NCBI GenBank assembly: GCA_031272515.1
Contig: JAISTR010000055.1
Coordinates: forward strand, 1 to 64,000
DNA from: Erysipelotrichaceae bacterium
GTDB taxonomy: Bacteria; Bacillota_I; Bacilli_A; Erysipelotrichales; Erysipelotrichaceae
DNA length: 64,000 bases
Direction of reading: 5' to 3'
Shown here: positions 17,221 to 25,537 of the stretch, in pieces
Layout: each line of letters starts with the position of its first letter
Position numbering within the stretch: the stretch's first letter is position 1
Program-made: the position numbers and the translations under genes
The notes under the pieces: model-generated
Databases searched by the model: none
Told to the model about the DNA's origin: nothing
The model's input: only the letters and a program-made list of their open reading frames with translations

Positions 17221-17249
17221 TTGCATTTGCAATCAGGCGGTTTTATGAA
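17221..17249 (+). promoter_or_regulatory. Promoter of the luxE-luxC pair
   Basis: TTGCAT (17221-17226), 17-base spacer, TATGAA (17244-17249). The start codon is only 11 bases after the -10 box, so the mRNA leader would be about five bases. Confidence 0.55.
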
Positions 17250-17260
17250 ATAATAACACT

Positions 17261-18370
17261 ATGAATGCCATCAACCGCTTGTTTTCCAGCAGACAGCTCT
17301 ATGATTACAATCAAGATGACCCCTTGTTTTTGGCGGCTGTCAAAGAGGTCACAGCCTTTCACTTAAAACACTGTGAAGCGTATCAAAAGATTCTGGCAAC
17401 CCAGGACTTTGCCTTGGACAAAATGGCGGAAATCAGCCAACTGCCTCCCCTTCCCACTTTACTCTTGAAAAGCACCCCGCTTTTATCCATACCAAAACAC
17501 CGCTTAAAGCTGGTCTCTACTACCTCCGGTACCTCTGGCACTCCGGTATCCGTCGGCTTTGACTGGTCGGCCATCTATAACGGCCAGAAGATGCTAAGGC
17601 GGATGTTGGCGTACCATCAGCTGTTTTCCTTTAAACCGGTGCACTATCTGATTCTTGGCTACCAGCCCCATAAAAGCAATCAGATGGGGGCGGCCCGCAC
17701 CGCCAATGTCGCAACCTACCTGGCACCTGCGAAGTCCCGCACCTATGCCCTCAATTATACCGATCAGGGCTACCAGCTCAATATCGAAGGCTTAGAGAAA
17801 GCCTTGACTGCCTTCACCACCCAAAAGACGCCGGTGCGCATTCTCGGCTTTCCCTCCTATTTTTATTTTCTTTTGGATTACCTGAAAACCAATCAGATCC
17901 ACCTCCAACTGCCACCAGGCTCCCTGGTGTTTCTGGGCGGCGGCTGGAAGCAGTTTGCGAATGTCGCCATCGATAAAAACGAACTGGTTGCTTTGGCTGG
18001 GGAGGTCCTGGGGCTGAGTCAATCCGACATCCATGAATTCTTCGGAGTTGTGGAACACAATGTCCCCTACTTCACCTGCAGCAATTCCCACTTCCACATC
18101 CCCCTATACAGCCGCGTCATCATCCGCGATATCAAAACCCTCAAGCCCCTGCCTTACGGGCAGCCGGGTCTACTCAATCTGATTACCCCGCTGATGAAGA
18201 GCCATCCGCTCACCAGCATCCTCACCGACGACATCGCCATACTGCATCCAACAACAAAGTGCGGCTGCGGTAATCCTGCGGACTTTTTTGAGGTGTTGCG
18301 ACGGGCAGGACTTGCGGATATTAAAACCTGTGTGAATCTGTCAGCAGACTATCTTTCAGGAGGTCACTAG
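17261..18370 (+). CDS. LuxE-like acyl-protein synthetase
   Basis: A 369-residue adenylate-forming enzyme of the LuxE family, which activates a carboxylate with ATP and passes the acyl group to its own Cys and then to a partner. The AMP-binding signature TTSGTSGTP is at residues 87-95. A C-terminal Cys motif CGCG lies near 345. It is followed after one base by a LuxC-like reductase, so the pair should make an aldehyde from an acid. No luciferase subunits (luxA, luxB) are nearby, so bioluminescence is not implied. No Shine-Dalgarno is visible; the promoter lies immediately before the ATG. Confidence 0.85.
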   Translation: MNAINRLFSSRQLYDYNQDDPLFLAAVKEVTAFHLKHCEAYQKILATQDFALDKMAEISQLPPLPTLLLKSTPLLSIPKHRLKLVSTTSGTSGTPVSVGFDWSAIYNGQKMLRRMLAYHQLFSFKPVHYLILGYQPHKSNQMGAARTANVATYLAPAKSRTYALNYTDQGYQLNIEGLEKALTAFTTQKTPVRILGFPSYFYFLLDYLKTNQIHLQLPPGSLVFLGGGWKQFANVAIDKNELVALAGEVLGLSQSDIHEFFGVVEHNVPYFTCSNSHFHIPLYSRVIIRDIKTLKPLPYGQPGLLNLITPLMKSHPLTSILTDDIAILHPTTKCGCGNPADFFEVLRRAGLADIKTCVNLSADYLSGGH

Positions 18371-18371
18371 C

Positions 18372-19637
18372 ATGCATTTAATCCATGGTGAAATCATTCA
18401 GGATGAGCAACTGCAGGCAGTGCTGGATAATTTAGAGAGCAGCCTCCTTGAGACCCTTAGCAAACCGGCGCTGGACAGCGATACCGTTTTATCAGCGGTG
18501 AGCCGGCTGAAAAAGAAAATCAATCAGGACTTCATCAATACTTTAAGCGCCCTGGGAATTGTTTTGTCCGAGGAAGAGATTTCTCTGGCAAAGCAGCTTT
18601 TATCCCGCAAGTACCTGAAAACCCGGCTGAAATCAGAACTGCCATACCATAAAGCAAAGACAGTCAAAGACCCCCTTACCAAGCTGGAGGTCACCTACCA
18701 GTCTGTGCCTTTGGGAGTACTCTTGCACATTGTCGCCGGCAATCAATTTTCCCTGGCTCTTTCCAGCTGTCTGGAGGGACTGTTGACCGGCAACATCAAC
18801 CTTGTCAAGCTCTCCAGCAAGGACTCCCAGATTTCCGCTTTGATTTTGAAGGAACTGATTGCCTTGGAACCTCTTCTGAAGGATTATATTTATGTCTTTA
18901 ACATCTCTTCCCGTGACAGCATCACCATGAATCGCTTGATTGCCTTAAGTGACGGGGTGGTGGTCTATGGCGGGGACAAAGCAATCAGCAGCTTGCGTCA
19001 AAGTGTACCGGTGAATACCAAACTGATTGAATGGGGACATAAGATCTCCTTTGCCTATCTGGACCAGGACTATCGGGATGAGGGATTTTTGTATGGTCTG
19101 GCCTATAATATCATTAACACCAGGCAGCTGCTTTGTTCCAGCTGTCAGGGCATCTATCTCAATACTCTCGATGATAAAGAACTCGAAACCTTTGGCAGGC
19201 TCTTCCTTTCGATTTTAGAGCAGACCTTAAGAACACAGGGGCAATATCCGGATGAGCTGGTTGCCCAGAGCACACTTATTTCCTATACCGCCCAGCTCAA
19301 AGGGAAAAACCAGGTCCTGCGCGGTGAGGGTGTCAGTGTTACCATAGCCAAAGACAATATACTGGAAGCCTCCCTTATGTTGGGCAATCCCTGGGTGAAA
19401 CCGTTATTAAAGAAGGACATTTTACGGGTGCTTAAGCCCTGTAAGAGCTATTTGCAGACGGTGGCGGTAGGCGCAAAAGAGAGCCGACTATCTGAATTAT
19501 CCGATTTGTTTGTAAAAGCCGGAGCTGTCCGGATTACCGATGGCAGAAACATGTCCGCCCTGGAGTATGAATCCATTCATGATGGAAAGCGGGCTTTGTC
19601 CCGGTATACCAGACTGGTGTCGGTGCGGCAAAAATGA
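18372..19637 (+). CDS. LuxC-like acyl-CoA/acyl-protein reductase
   Basis: A 421-residue member of the LuxC acyl-CoA reductase family, NADPH-dependent, of the aldehyde dehydrogenase fold. The likely catalytic Cys is in the QLLCSSCQGIYLN segment near residue 255, and VPLGVLLHIVAGN resembles the cofactor region. AGGAGG sits before the ATG, overlapping the end of luxE. It would reduce the acyl group delivered by the upstream protein to an aldehyde. The physiological substrate and the fate of the product are unknown. A terminator overlaps its stop. Confidence 0.85.
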   Translation: MHLIHGEIIQDEQLQAVLDNLESSLLETLSKPALDSDTVLSAVSRLKKKINQDFINTLSALGIVLSEEEISLAKQLLSRKYLKTRLKSELPYHKAKTVKDPLTKLEVTYQSVPLGVLLHIVAGNQFSLALSSCLEGLLTGNINLVKLSSKDSQISALILKELIALEPLLKDYIYVFNISSRDSITMNRLIALSDGVVVYGGDKAISSLRQSVPVNTKLIEWGHKISFAYLDQDYRDEGFLYGLAYNIINTRQLLCSSCQGIYLNTLDDKELETFGRLFLSILEQTLRTQGQYPDELVAQSTLISYTAQLKGKNQVLRGEGVSVTIAKDNILEASLMLGNPWVKPLLKKDILRVLKPCKSYLQTVAVGAKESRLSELSDLFVKAGAVRITDGRNMSALEYESIHDGKRALSRYTRLVSVRQK

Positions 19638-19664
19638 AAAACAGACCTTCCTCAGGTCTGTTTT
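19637..19664. terminator. Bidirectional terminator
   Basis: AAAACAGACC / GGTCTGTTTT perfect ten-pair stem with a 7-base loop, between luxC and the convergent surface-protein gene. Confidence 0.9.
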
Positions 19665-19673
19665 CATTTCATC

Positions 19674-21020
19674 CTATTGATCCTTTTTCTGATTGCTGCG
19701 GATGCTTCGCTCTACGATGATTGCCATCAAAGCAAACAGGCAGACAATTATATAAGGTGTAAGGGAAGCCAGCGCTCCGGTATAGATCACATCCCCGTTG
19801 CCGATTTCCGGACTGTCGGGAGTCGGTGCGGGTGATGGTGTGGGAGTCGGATCAGGCGTTGGCGCGGGATCCGGATCAACCGTTTGCGGACGGCTTAAGG
19901 TCACCCGGTAATACACTGCTCCATCCTGGTTTTCCACCTTGATGCTGATGACTTCACTGACGCCCGGGGCGATGGCAATTTCATTGATTTCATTCACCAT
20001 TTCCAAGTCTTCCGCCATCCAGGCCATATCCGCATCCACACTCAAGTCACCCAGTTGGACCTTATCCATATCCTCATCCAAATCGATTTGGGCAATATAG
20101 GGATCGTACATGACGCCCTGTCCGCTGATTACATTCACATCCTTGCCTTTGATTTGCGACAGGCTGGGTAAATTAATGACCGGTTGGACTTTCTCCAGTC
20201 CAAATACCAGACCCATTTCATACAAAACGGCCCGGGAAGCGTTATTCAAGCGCGCATTGCCGCCATAAGCAAGATTTAAAGTAATTGTTTCATGCGGCCC
20301 GATTTCTTCCGGCAATAACCCCTGCACATCCTCTAAGCCGCGGTTCGCCCAGGCTGCCAAAGTCAAGGGATTGTCATAACCGGTATCATAATCGAGTGGC
20401 AAAGCTTCATTGTTACCATCAAAAGTGAAGTAGGTCATATGGAAGACATAATCCTTGATTGCATCCACCAGTGCCCCTTGCAGGAAATACCCCGCATAAT
20501 TGGAACTGTCAATCCGGTCATCAAACAACCGATTGACATAATCCAGATTGGTAAAATTATCCGGATCCCCGTCCATGATATACTGCACTACCAGGTCATA
20601 GTATTCCTGCGGACTCATATTTTGTATCTGTTCTCGCGTATAACCCTGATCCTTAAAAGCCTGATAATGCACCTTCGCAATTCCGATTGTATCGGGTAAA
20701 AACGACAGGCTGGTAAATCTGTAGGTTTCATCCGTGTTGTTGCGGATTTCCAGGCTGATTGGATAGGAGAAACCGGGAAAGACAACACAGTCCTCATATT
20801 CCGATACCAAACAATGCGGACTCACATCCCCGTTGTAGTTGAGGGTAATCGAATCCCCGTCATTGGTTTCATTGATCTCTGTCCAAATCACCGCGCTGTT
20901 ACGGTCGCCTTCGGCATCAATGACAACTGCGTCTTCAGCTTGAATCAGTTTCATGTTTCCCCCCAGACTCTCTAACACCATTAACGATGCCAGTACGCGT
21001 TTCAACCATTTCTTTTTCAT
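19674..21020 (-). CDS. Secreted surface protein with C-terminal membrane anchor
   Basis: A 448-residue protein with a signal peptide (KKKWLKRVLASLMVLESLGG start), a folded body, a Pro/Thr/Asp spacer of PDPTPTP type (~375-400) and a C-terminal hydrophobic segment ending in a basic tail. It is a paralogue of the upstream gene: both share IGPH.TI.L followed by NAR.N.A, and a C-terminal beta-sandwich-like part (KGKDVNVISGQG). There is no LPXTG. The start at 21020 has GGAG 9 bases upstream; the frame opens earlier. It lies 76 bases downstream of its paralogue in an apparent operon. Function unknown. Confidence 0.75.
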   Translation of the reverse strand: MKKKWLKRVLASLMVLESLGGNMKLIQAEDAVVIDAEGDRNSAVIWTEINETNDGDSITLNYNGDVSPHCLVSEYEDCVVFPGFSYPISLEIRNNTDETYRFTSLSFLPDTIGIAKVHYQAFKDQGYTREQIQNMSPQEYYDLVVQYIMDGDPDNFTNLDYVNRLFDDRIDSSNYAGYFLQGALVDAIKDYVFHMTYFTFDGNNEALPLDYDTGYDNPLTLAAWANRGLEDVQGLLPEEIGPHETITLNLAYGGNARLNNASRAVLYEMGLVFGLEKVQPVINLPSLSQIKGKDVNVISGQGVMYDPYIAQIDLDEDMDKVQLGDLSVDADMAWMAEDLEMVNEINEIAIAPGVSEVISIKVENQDGAVYYRVTLSRPQTVDPDPAPTPDPTPTPSPAPTPDSPEIGNGDVIYTGALASLTPYIIVCLFALMAIIVERSIRSNQKKDQ

Positions 21021-21085
21021 TTGTCTCACTCCATTCTTAAAGTGCATTCGTTTTGTTTGCGGTTTTTTCATCTGTTTTTTGAAAC

Positions 21086-21110
21086 AAGACGGATTGTTAA
21101 AATCCGTCTT
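21086..21110 (-). terminator. Intercistronic hairpin
   Basis: AAGACGGATT / AATCCGTCTT ten-pair stem across the stop of the upstream surface-protein gene. The following T-run is poor (TTGTTTC), so it may only attenuate or protect the transcript. Confidence 0.5.
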
Positions 21111-22422
21111 GCCTGTTTTTCTTTTCTTTTTTCTTCTTCTTGGGACGATCCAGCATCAATACCACAATCGCGGTGGCACTGATGGCCAGATAAGGCCATA
21201 AGCCCGCGTGATAGGCAGTTGGCACAATCGCACCATTGCTGAGGGTGGAATCGTTATTGCCGGGAGTGTTGGGGGTTGGGGTGGGTGTATTACCGGATGA
21301 TCTGCTGAAGGTCAGCTGATAAAGAATCCAGTCGTCCGGAGTATCCACAGCGACATACACAACTACAGTACCGTTTTCGGGAATATTAATGGATGTCAGC
21401 TCATTGTAATACTCATCATACATTTGCACATCACCGCCAACGACCGTGAAGTCGCTTAAGTTGATGCTGTCCACACCGTCCGCAAAATCTACTTCTGCCA
21501 GATAGGGATTCTCAAAGGACCCGTCACCGGTATTCACAACCACATCCTTGTCCTTCACCTTTTTTAGGCTGGGGCTTTGTAAATCCCCAACTCTTTGCAT
21601 GGTGAAGATTGGCGCCATGTTAATAAAAGAGCCGAACAGGGCCTTGTTCATTCTGGCATTGAAGCCATAGCCCACTTTTAAGATAATGGTTTGGTGCGGT
21701 CCAATTTCCTGGGGCAGATAGCCGCCGTCAATCAGGTCATAAATGCTGATGCTTTGCCAGGACAGAAAGCTAAGATTAGAGTCGAAGCCATCATCATAGA
21801 CCGGCATTTCATCCCGGTCCGCATTGAGGGTAAAGTAGGAATTGCGATAGGCATATTCCTCGACCAGCGGCCGCAAGAAGCCATAGCCATATTCTCCTAG
21901 TACATCCCCATCATTGATACTTCTGTCCAATAATTGATTCAGGACATTCATATCATTGAATTGACTGCCATCATCATTGGCATAGTAGTGGGCCAGCTGA
22001 TTGAAGTAGGTGTTAGAGTCCCATAAAGCAACATCCTCTGCCGAAAACCCATCATCCGCGAAAGCGGAATAGTACAGCTTATTGAAGTTGCCGAAGATTT
22101 TGGGCATCTCTAAGCCGGTAAACACATAGGTATAGTCCGAATCATTGCGGATTTCAATATCCGCCTGAAAGGAAGCTGCCGGGGTAATAATCGGATTGTT
22201 GGTCAGGTATTCAAACGGACTGACATGGTGATAGAAGTCCACCAGAATCTCTTGGTCAGCTTTGCCGTTGGTTATCGTTGCTACGATTCTTTGTGTCGAT
22301 TCTTCCAAACCCGCCGCAATGCTCCGGTCTTCGCCTGCTTGCACTGCCAGGCTATAGCCTGGTAGTAAGCTCAGGGTCATCATCAGGGATATCAGGATGG
22401 AAAAGTACCATTTCTTTTTCAT
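21097..22422 (-). CDS. Secreted surface protein with C-terminal membrane anchor
   Basis: A 441-residue paralogue of the 19674-21020 product: signal peptide (KKKWYFSILISLMMTLSLLPGYSLAVQA), body, a Thr/Pro/Asn spacer (PTPTPNTPGNND), then a hydrophobic segment and a Lys-rich tail. Shared blocks include FEYLTNNPIITPA-like and LPQEIGPHQTIILKVGYGFNARMN. The start at 22422 is preceded by AAGGAG at 8 bases; the earlier in-frame Met has no such site. An extended -10 box TGTTAGAAT (~22450) could drive the pair. No catalytic motif was seen, so a structural or adhesive role is only inferred. Confidence 0.75.
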   Translation of the reverse strand: MKKKWYFSILISLMMTLSLLPGYSLAVQAGEDRSIAAGLEESTQRIVATITNGKADQEILVDFYHHVSPFEYLTNNPIITPAASFQADIEIRNDSDYTYVFTGLEMPKIFGNFNKLYYSAFADDGFSAEDVALWDSNTYFNQLAHYYANDDGSQFNDMNVLNQLLDRSINDGDVLGEYGYGFLRPLVEEYAYRNSYFTLNADRDEMPVYDDGFDSNLSFLSWQSISIYDLIDGGYLPQEIGPHQTIILKVGYGFNARMNKALFGSFINMAPIFTMQRVGDLQSPSLKKVKDKDVVVNTGDGSFENPYLAEVDFADGVDSINLSDFTVVGGDVQMYDEYYNELTSINIPENGTVVVYVAVDTPDDWILYQLTFSRSSGNTPTPTPNTPGNNDSTLSNGAIVPTAYHAGLWPYLAISATAIVVLMLDRPKKKKKEKKNRQDGF

Positions 22423-22566
22423 GTAAATCACTCCTTCTTTCGAGTAACCAAATTCTAACAAGCGAATCTTTCCAAACTCTTATCAATTCCTTATGATTTT
22501 CTTAAACTTTTTCCAAGCTTTTCCAGTATTTCCCCCGCTTGTCAATTAGGGTATAATTAAATCCAT

Positions 22567-23328
22567 ATGAAGCTTTTGGCCTCAGATTATGACGGGACGC
22601 TGCGCCGCCCCTGGGTAAAAAGACAGGATCTCAAAGCCCTGCGCCGCTTTAAGGCGGCGGGGAATATTTTTGGTGTGGTGACCGGCCGGGGTGCAGACTT
22701 TGTTTTGCCGGAGCTCACCTTCTTTGGCGTCCCCTGGGACTTTTTGATCTGTATCAACGGCGGGATGATGATTACCCGCGACAAAAAGGAAATCTTTTTT
22801 CATGAGTTTGATTTGGACCTTGCCAAAAAAATCGAAGCTGCCATAGTGAGTGCCAATCCGGTCTATGCCTTCTATGGGGATGGCTACCGCATCAAAGACC
22901 TGGTATCCCATCGCCGGCCCTCTTTGCGAACCTTTGTATACAAGGCTTATGCTTTTGTCTTTCTCCATGGCCATAATCACCTCAATGAGCGCATCACCAA
23001 CTTCACCGCCATCATCAAAAACAAGGCGGACGCAAAACAGCTGGATGAAAACCTGAAAGAAAACTTCCAGGGTGACTTCAACTGGTTCTTCAATGGTGAC
23101 CTGGATGTGGATATGACACCCAAGGGAATTTCCAAGTATAGCGGCGTGATCGAAACTGCGAAATATTTTCAGGCGGATCAAGTCTATGTCATCGGGGACT
23201 CCTATAATGATCTGCCGATGATTGAAGGCTTGAACGGCTTTGCGATTGAGAATGCCAGAACAGAAGTGAAAGCCGCAGCTTCCAAGATCTACCGCAACTT
23301 CACAGAACTGGTCGAGGATATCCTATGA
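22567..23328 (+). CDS. HAD-superfamily phosphatase
   Basis: A 253-residue HAD-IIB enzyme: motif I SDYDGTLRR at the extreme N-terminus, motif II VVTGRGADF, and motif IV VIGDSYNDLPMIEGLNGFAIENA. It is divergent from the other HAD proteins in the window. A TATAAT box ends 9 bases before the ATG, with no Shine-Dalgarno, so the mRNA is probably leaderless or nearly so; the motif at residue 6 fixes this start. It overlaps the metallopeptidase gene by ATGA. Confidence 0.9.
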   Translation: MKLLASDYDGTLRRPWVKRQDLKALRRFKAAGNIFGVVTGRGADFVLPELTFFGVPWDFLICINGGMMITRDKKEIFFHEFDLDLAKKIEAAIVSANPVYAFYGDGYRIKDLVSHRRPSLRTFVYKAYAFVFLHGHNHLNERITNFTAIIKNKADAKQLDENLKENFQGDFNWFFNGDLDVDMTPKGISKYSGVIETAKYFQADQVYVIGDSYNDLPMIEGLNGFAIENARTEVKAAASKIYRNFTELVEDIL

Positions 23329-24014
23329 GTTTTGAGCGCTTAGAGCACAACGGCACCACCATTGAGTACTTTCTGATCCGCAAAGCGATTCGCCACATCA
23401 ACCTGCACATCGACCGGGACCAGATTATCTGGGTCAGTGCCCCGCTGCCCATGCCAAAACAGATTATTGAGGACTTCCTGGTGAAGAAATGGAAATGGAT
23501 CCTGAATAATAAGAAACGGGTACAGGAGCGCCAGAAGACCCACGAGATCAGTGTCGGCCGGCAGTTCTTCTATCTGGGCAAAGCCTACGCACTGGAGGCT
23601 GCAATTGGCCGTCCGGCCTTAATAAAAAAAGAAGACCGCCTGTTAGTTTACTGCAAGCGGCCGGATGATGACGACAATGTAGCATCTACCCTTTTGAATC
23701 TTTTAGCCCGGGAACTCTTGAGCCTGGTGCGCCTACTGCGGCCGAAATACGATGCGATTGTCAACGACTATCATCTGCCTCCCCCTACTTTCAAAATCCG
23801 CAATCTGAAGGCCCGCTGGGGTTCATGCCAGGTGAAAAAACACATCATCACCCTCAATGTACAGCTGATGCACTTTCCCCTGGAAACCATTGAATCCGTG
23901 CTCTGGCATGAGTATGTGCACTTGATGGTTCCCAATCATTCCCAGCGCTTCTATCAGCTTTTGCTCTATCATATGCCGGACTACCAAAAGCGCCAGCTGG
24001 TGCTGAAAGGCTAA
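23325..24014 (+). CDS. YgjP-like metallopeptidase domain protein
   Basis: A 229-residue protein of the YgjP/DUF45 family, a small zinc-metalloprotein related to SprT. The zinc site is WHEYVHLMVPNHSQRFY (HExxH plus a downstream His), preceded by the family block ARWGSCQVKKHIITLN. Members have been linked to nucleotide hydrolysis or peptidase activity; which applies here is unknown. Translation is coupled to the upstream HAD gene by a 4-base overlap. Confidence 0.85.
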   Translation: MSFERLEHNGTTIEYFLIRKAIRHINLHIDRDQIIWVSAPLPMPKQIIEDFLVKKWKWILNNKKRVQERQKTHEISVGRQFFYLGKAYALEAAIGRPALIKKEDRLLVYCKRPDDDDNVASTLLNLLARELLSLVRLLRPKYDAIVNDYHLPPPTFKIRNLKARWGSCQVKKHIITLNVQLMHFPLETIESVLWHEYVHLMVPNHSQRFYQLLLYHMPDYQKRQLVLKG

Positions 24015-24187
24015 ATCGTGTTATTCCCTGTTCTTATGCTTTTTTACAACTGTCCAAAAAACTACCGTGGTTTTGTTTGCGGACCATATCAGAAACCATT
24101 AAAAATTTCCATCATACATACAAGCACAGCTATTTACTTTTTGACTTTGATAATCCATAATTATGGCAGATGAGAAAGGAGTCCATT

Positions 24188-24316
24188 ATGCAGAAAGTAG
24201 CCATCTGTCCGGTCTGCGGATACCATCAGCCGGTAAGTGAAGATGATCTGGGGAAAGAAGTTACGTGCGAACTTTGCGGCGTTACCTTTGTCGTCAGCGA
24301 AATCATCGATGAATAA
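24188..24316 (+). CDS. Small zinc-ribbon protein, 42 residues
   Basis: An ATG with GAAAGGAG 7 bases upstream opens a 42-codon frame with two Cys knuckles, CPVC (7-10) and CELC (27-30). This is the pattern of a minimal zinc ribbon. The protein is acidic, ends in IIDE, and is followed directly by a strong terminator. It could be a small regulator or a metal-binding accessory protein; no partner is evident. A possible -35 TTGACT lies ~50 bases upstream. Confidence 0.75.
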   Translation: MQKVAICPVCGYHQPVSEDDLGKEVTCELCGVTFVVSEIIDE

Positions 24317-24340
24317 AAATCAAGGAAACTTGATTTTTTT
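24315..24340 (+). terminator. Rho-independent terminator
   Basis: AAAAATCAAG, loop GAAA, CTTGATTTTTTTT; it overlaps the stop of the zinc-ribbon gene. Confidence 0.92.
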
Positions 24341-24358
24341 TCATACCAGGAGGAGAAA

Positions 24359-25537
24359 ATGAAATACGACTTTACAGAAGTATTTGACCGCTATGACTGC
24401 GGCAGTCAGAAGTGGGCAGCAATGGGAGAGAAACAAAAAAAAGGGATTGTACCCCTGTCGGTTGCCGACATGGAGTTTGCGACACCGCCGCAAATCAAAA
24501 AAGCTTTGACAAAGTGGATTGAAGACAACCCGATGGGTTATACCGGACCCACCGACTCCTATTATCAGGCTGTGATTTCCTGGATGAAGCGCAAGCATCA
24601 CTGGGATGTAAAAAAAGAGTGGATTGTCACTACACCGGGTGTGGTGATTGCGGTTTGCACAGCAGTGCAATTATTGACCAAGCCGGGGGATGGCATTTTG
24701 ATGCTGACACCAATCTACTCCCCCTTCTTCAGGGTACTGCGCTATACCCAGACCAAGCTGGTGGACTGTCCTTTGATCCATGAAGACCACACCTATCATA
24801 TCGACTTTGCGGACCTGGATCAGAAACTGGCACAGGCAAACACCAAGGTCATGATTCTGTGTTCACCCCATAACCCCGTCGGCCGCATCTGGAGTAAAGA
24901 AGAGCTCAAGCAAATCGCCGAACTATGCAAGAAACACGGCGTGTTTATCTTGGCGGATGAGATCCATAACGACCTGGCCCTGCCCGGTTATACCCATACG
25001 GTTTTGACCAGCCTGGATCCAAGCTACAACGACTTCGTCATCACCTTCACGTCCGGCTCCAAGACCTTCAACCTGGCCGGGCTGCAGCTCTCCAACATCA
25101 TTATTGCCAACCAAGAACTGCGGGAAAAATTCATCGATACCATGGAGTCTTTGCATGTTGCCATTCAAAACTGTCTTTCCTACACCGCTTTAATGACCGG
25201 CTACAACGAGTGTGAGGACTGGGTAAATGAAGTTCTTCTGGTGATAGAGGGCAATTACCGCGTCTTGAAAGACTTTTTGTCCAGGCACTTCCCCAAGGCG
25301 GATCTGGCGAAATTGGAGGGGACCTATCTGGCCTGGGTGGATATGAATCCCTATTTTAAAGACCTGGAGCACTTCCATCAGTTTTTAAGAGAGGATGCGA
25401 AGTTCTTCATCATTGAGGGTGAGCCCTTCGGCACTGGCGGCTATGGCTTTCTGCGCATCAACCTTGCCTGTGCCCGCTCGACCATTGAAAAGGCTTTGGA
25501 CCGTCTGGCCAAAGCCTATCAAAACTACGTATTTTGA
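24359..25537 (+). CDS. MalY/PatB-type PLP aminotransferase or C-S lyase
   Basis: A 392-residue fold-type I PLP enzyme of the MalY/PatB branch, typically cystathionine beta-lyase. Visible features are the N-terminal PLSVADMEFATPP block, NPVGRIW, the PLP-pyridine Asp200 (ILADEIHNDL) and the Schiff-base Lys235 (TSGSKTFNLAG). AGGAGGAG precedes the ATG. The start lies just after a terminator, so it has its own promoter or depends on readthrough. Its 3' end overlaps the convergent pyrophosphatase gene by 13 bases. Confidence 0.92.
   Translation: MKYDFTEVFDRYDCGSQKWAAMGEKQKKGIVPLSVADMEFATPPQIKKALTKWIEDNPMGYTGPTDSYYQAVISWMKRKHHWDVKKEWIVTTPGVVIAVCTAVQLLTKPGDGILMLTPIYSPFFRVLRYTQTKLVDCPLIHEDHTYHIDFADLDQKLAQANTKVMILCSPHNPVGRIWSKEELKQIAELCKKHGVFILADEIHNDLALPGYTHTVLTSLDPSYNDFVITFTSGSKTFNLAGLQLSNIIIANQELREKFIDTMESLHVAIQNCLSYTALMTGYNECEDWVNEVLLVIEGNYRVLKDFLSRHFPKADLAKLEGTYLAWVDMNPYFKDLEHFHQFLREDAKFFIIEGEPFGTGGYGFLRINLACARSTIEKALDRLAKAYQNYVF

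Noticed and set aside
17261-19637. Complete bioluminescence operon
   Set aside because: Only luxE- and luxC-like genes are present; no luciferase subunits or acyltransferase are nearby.
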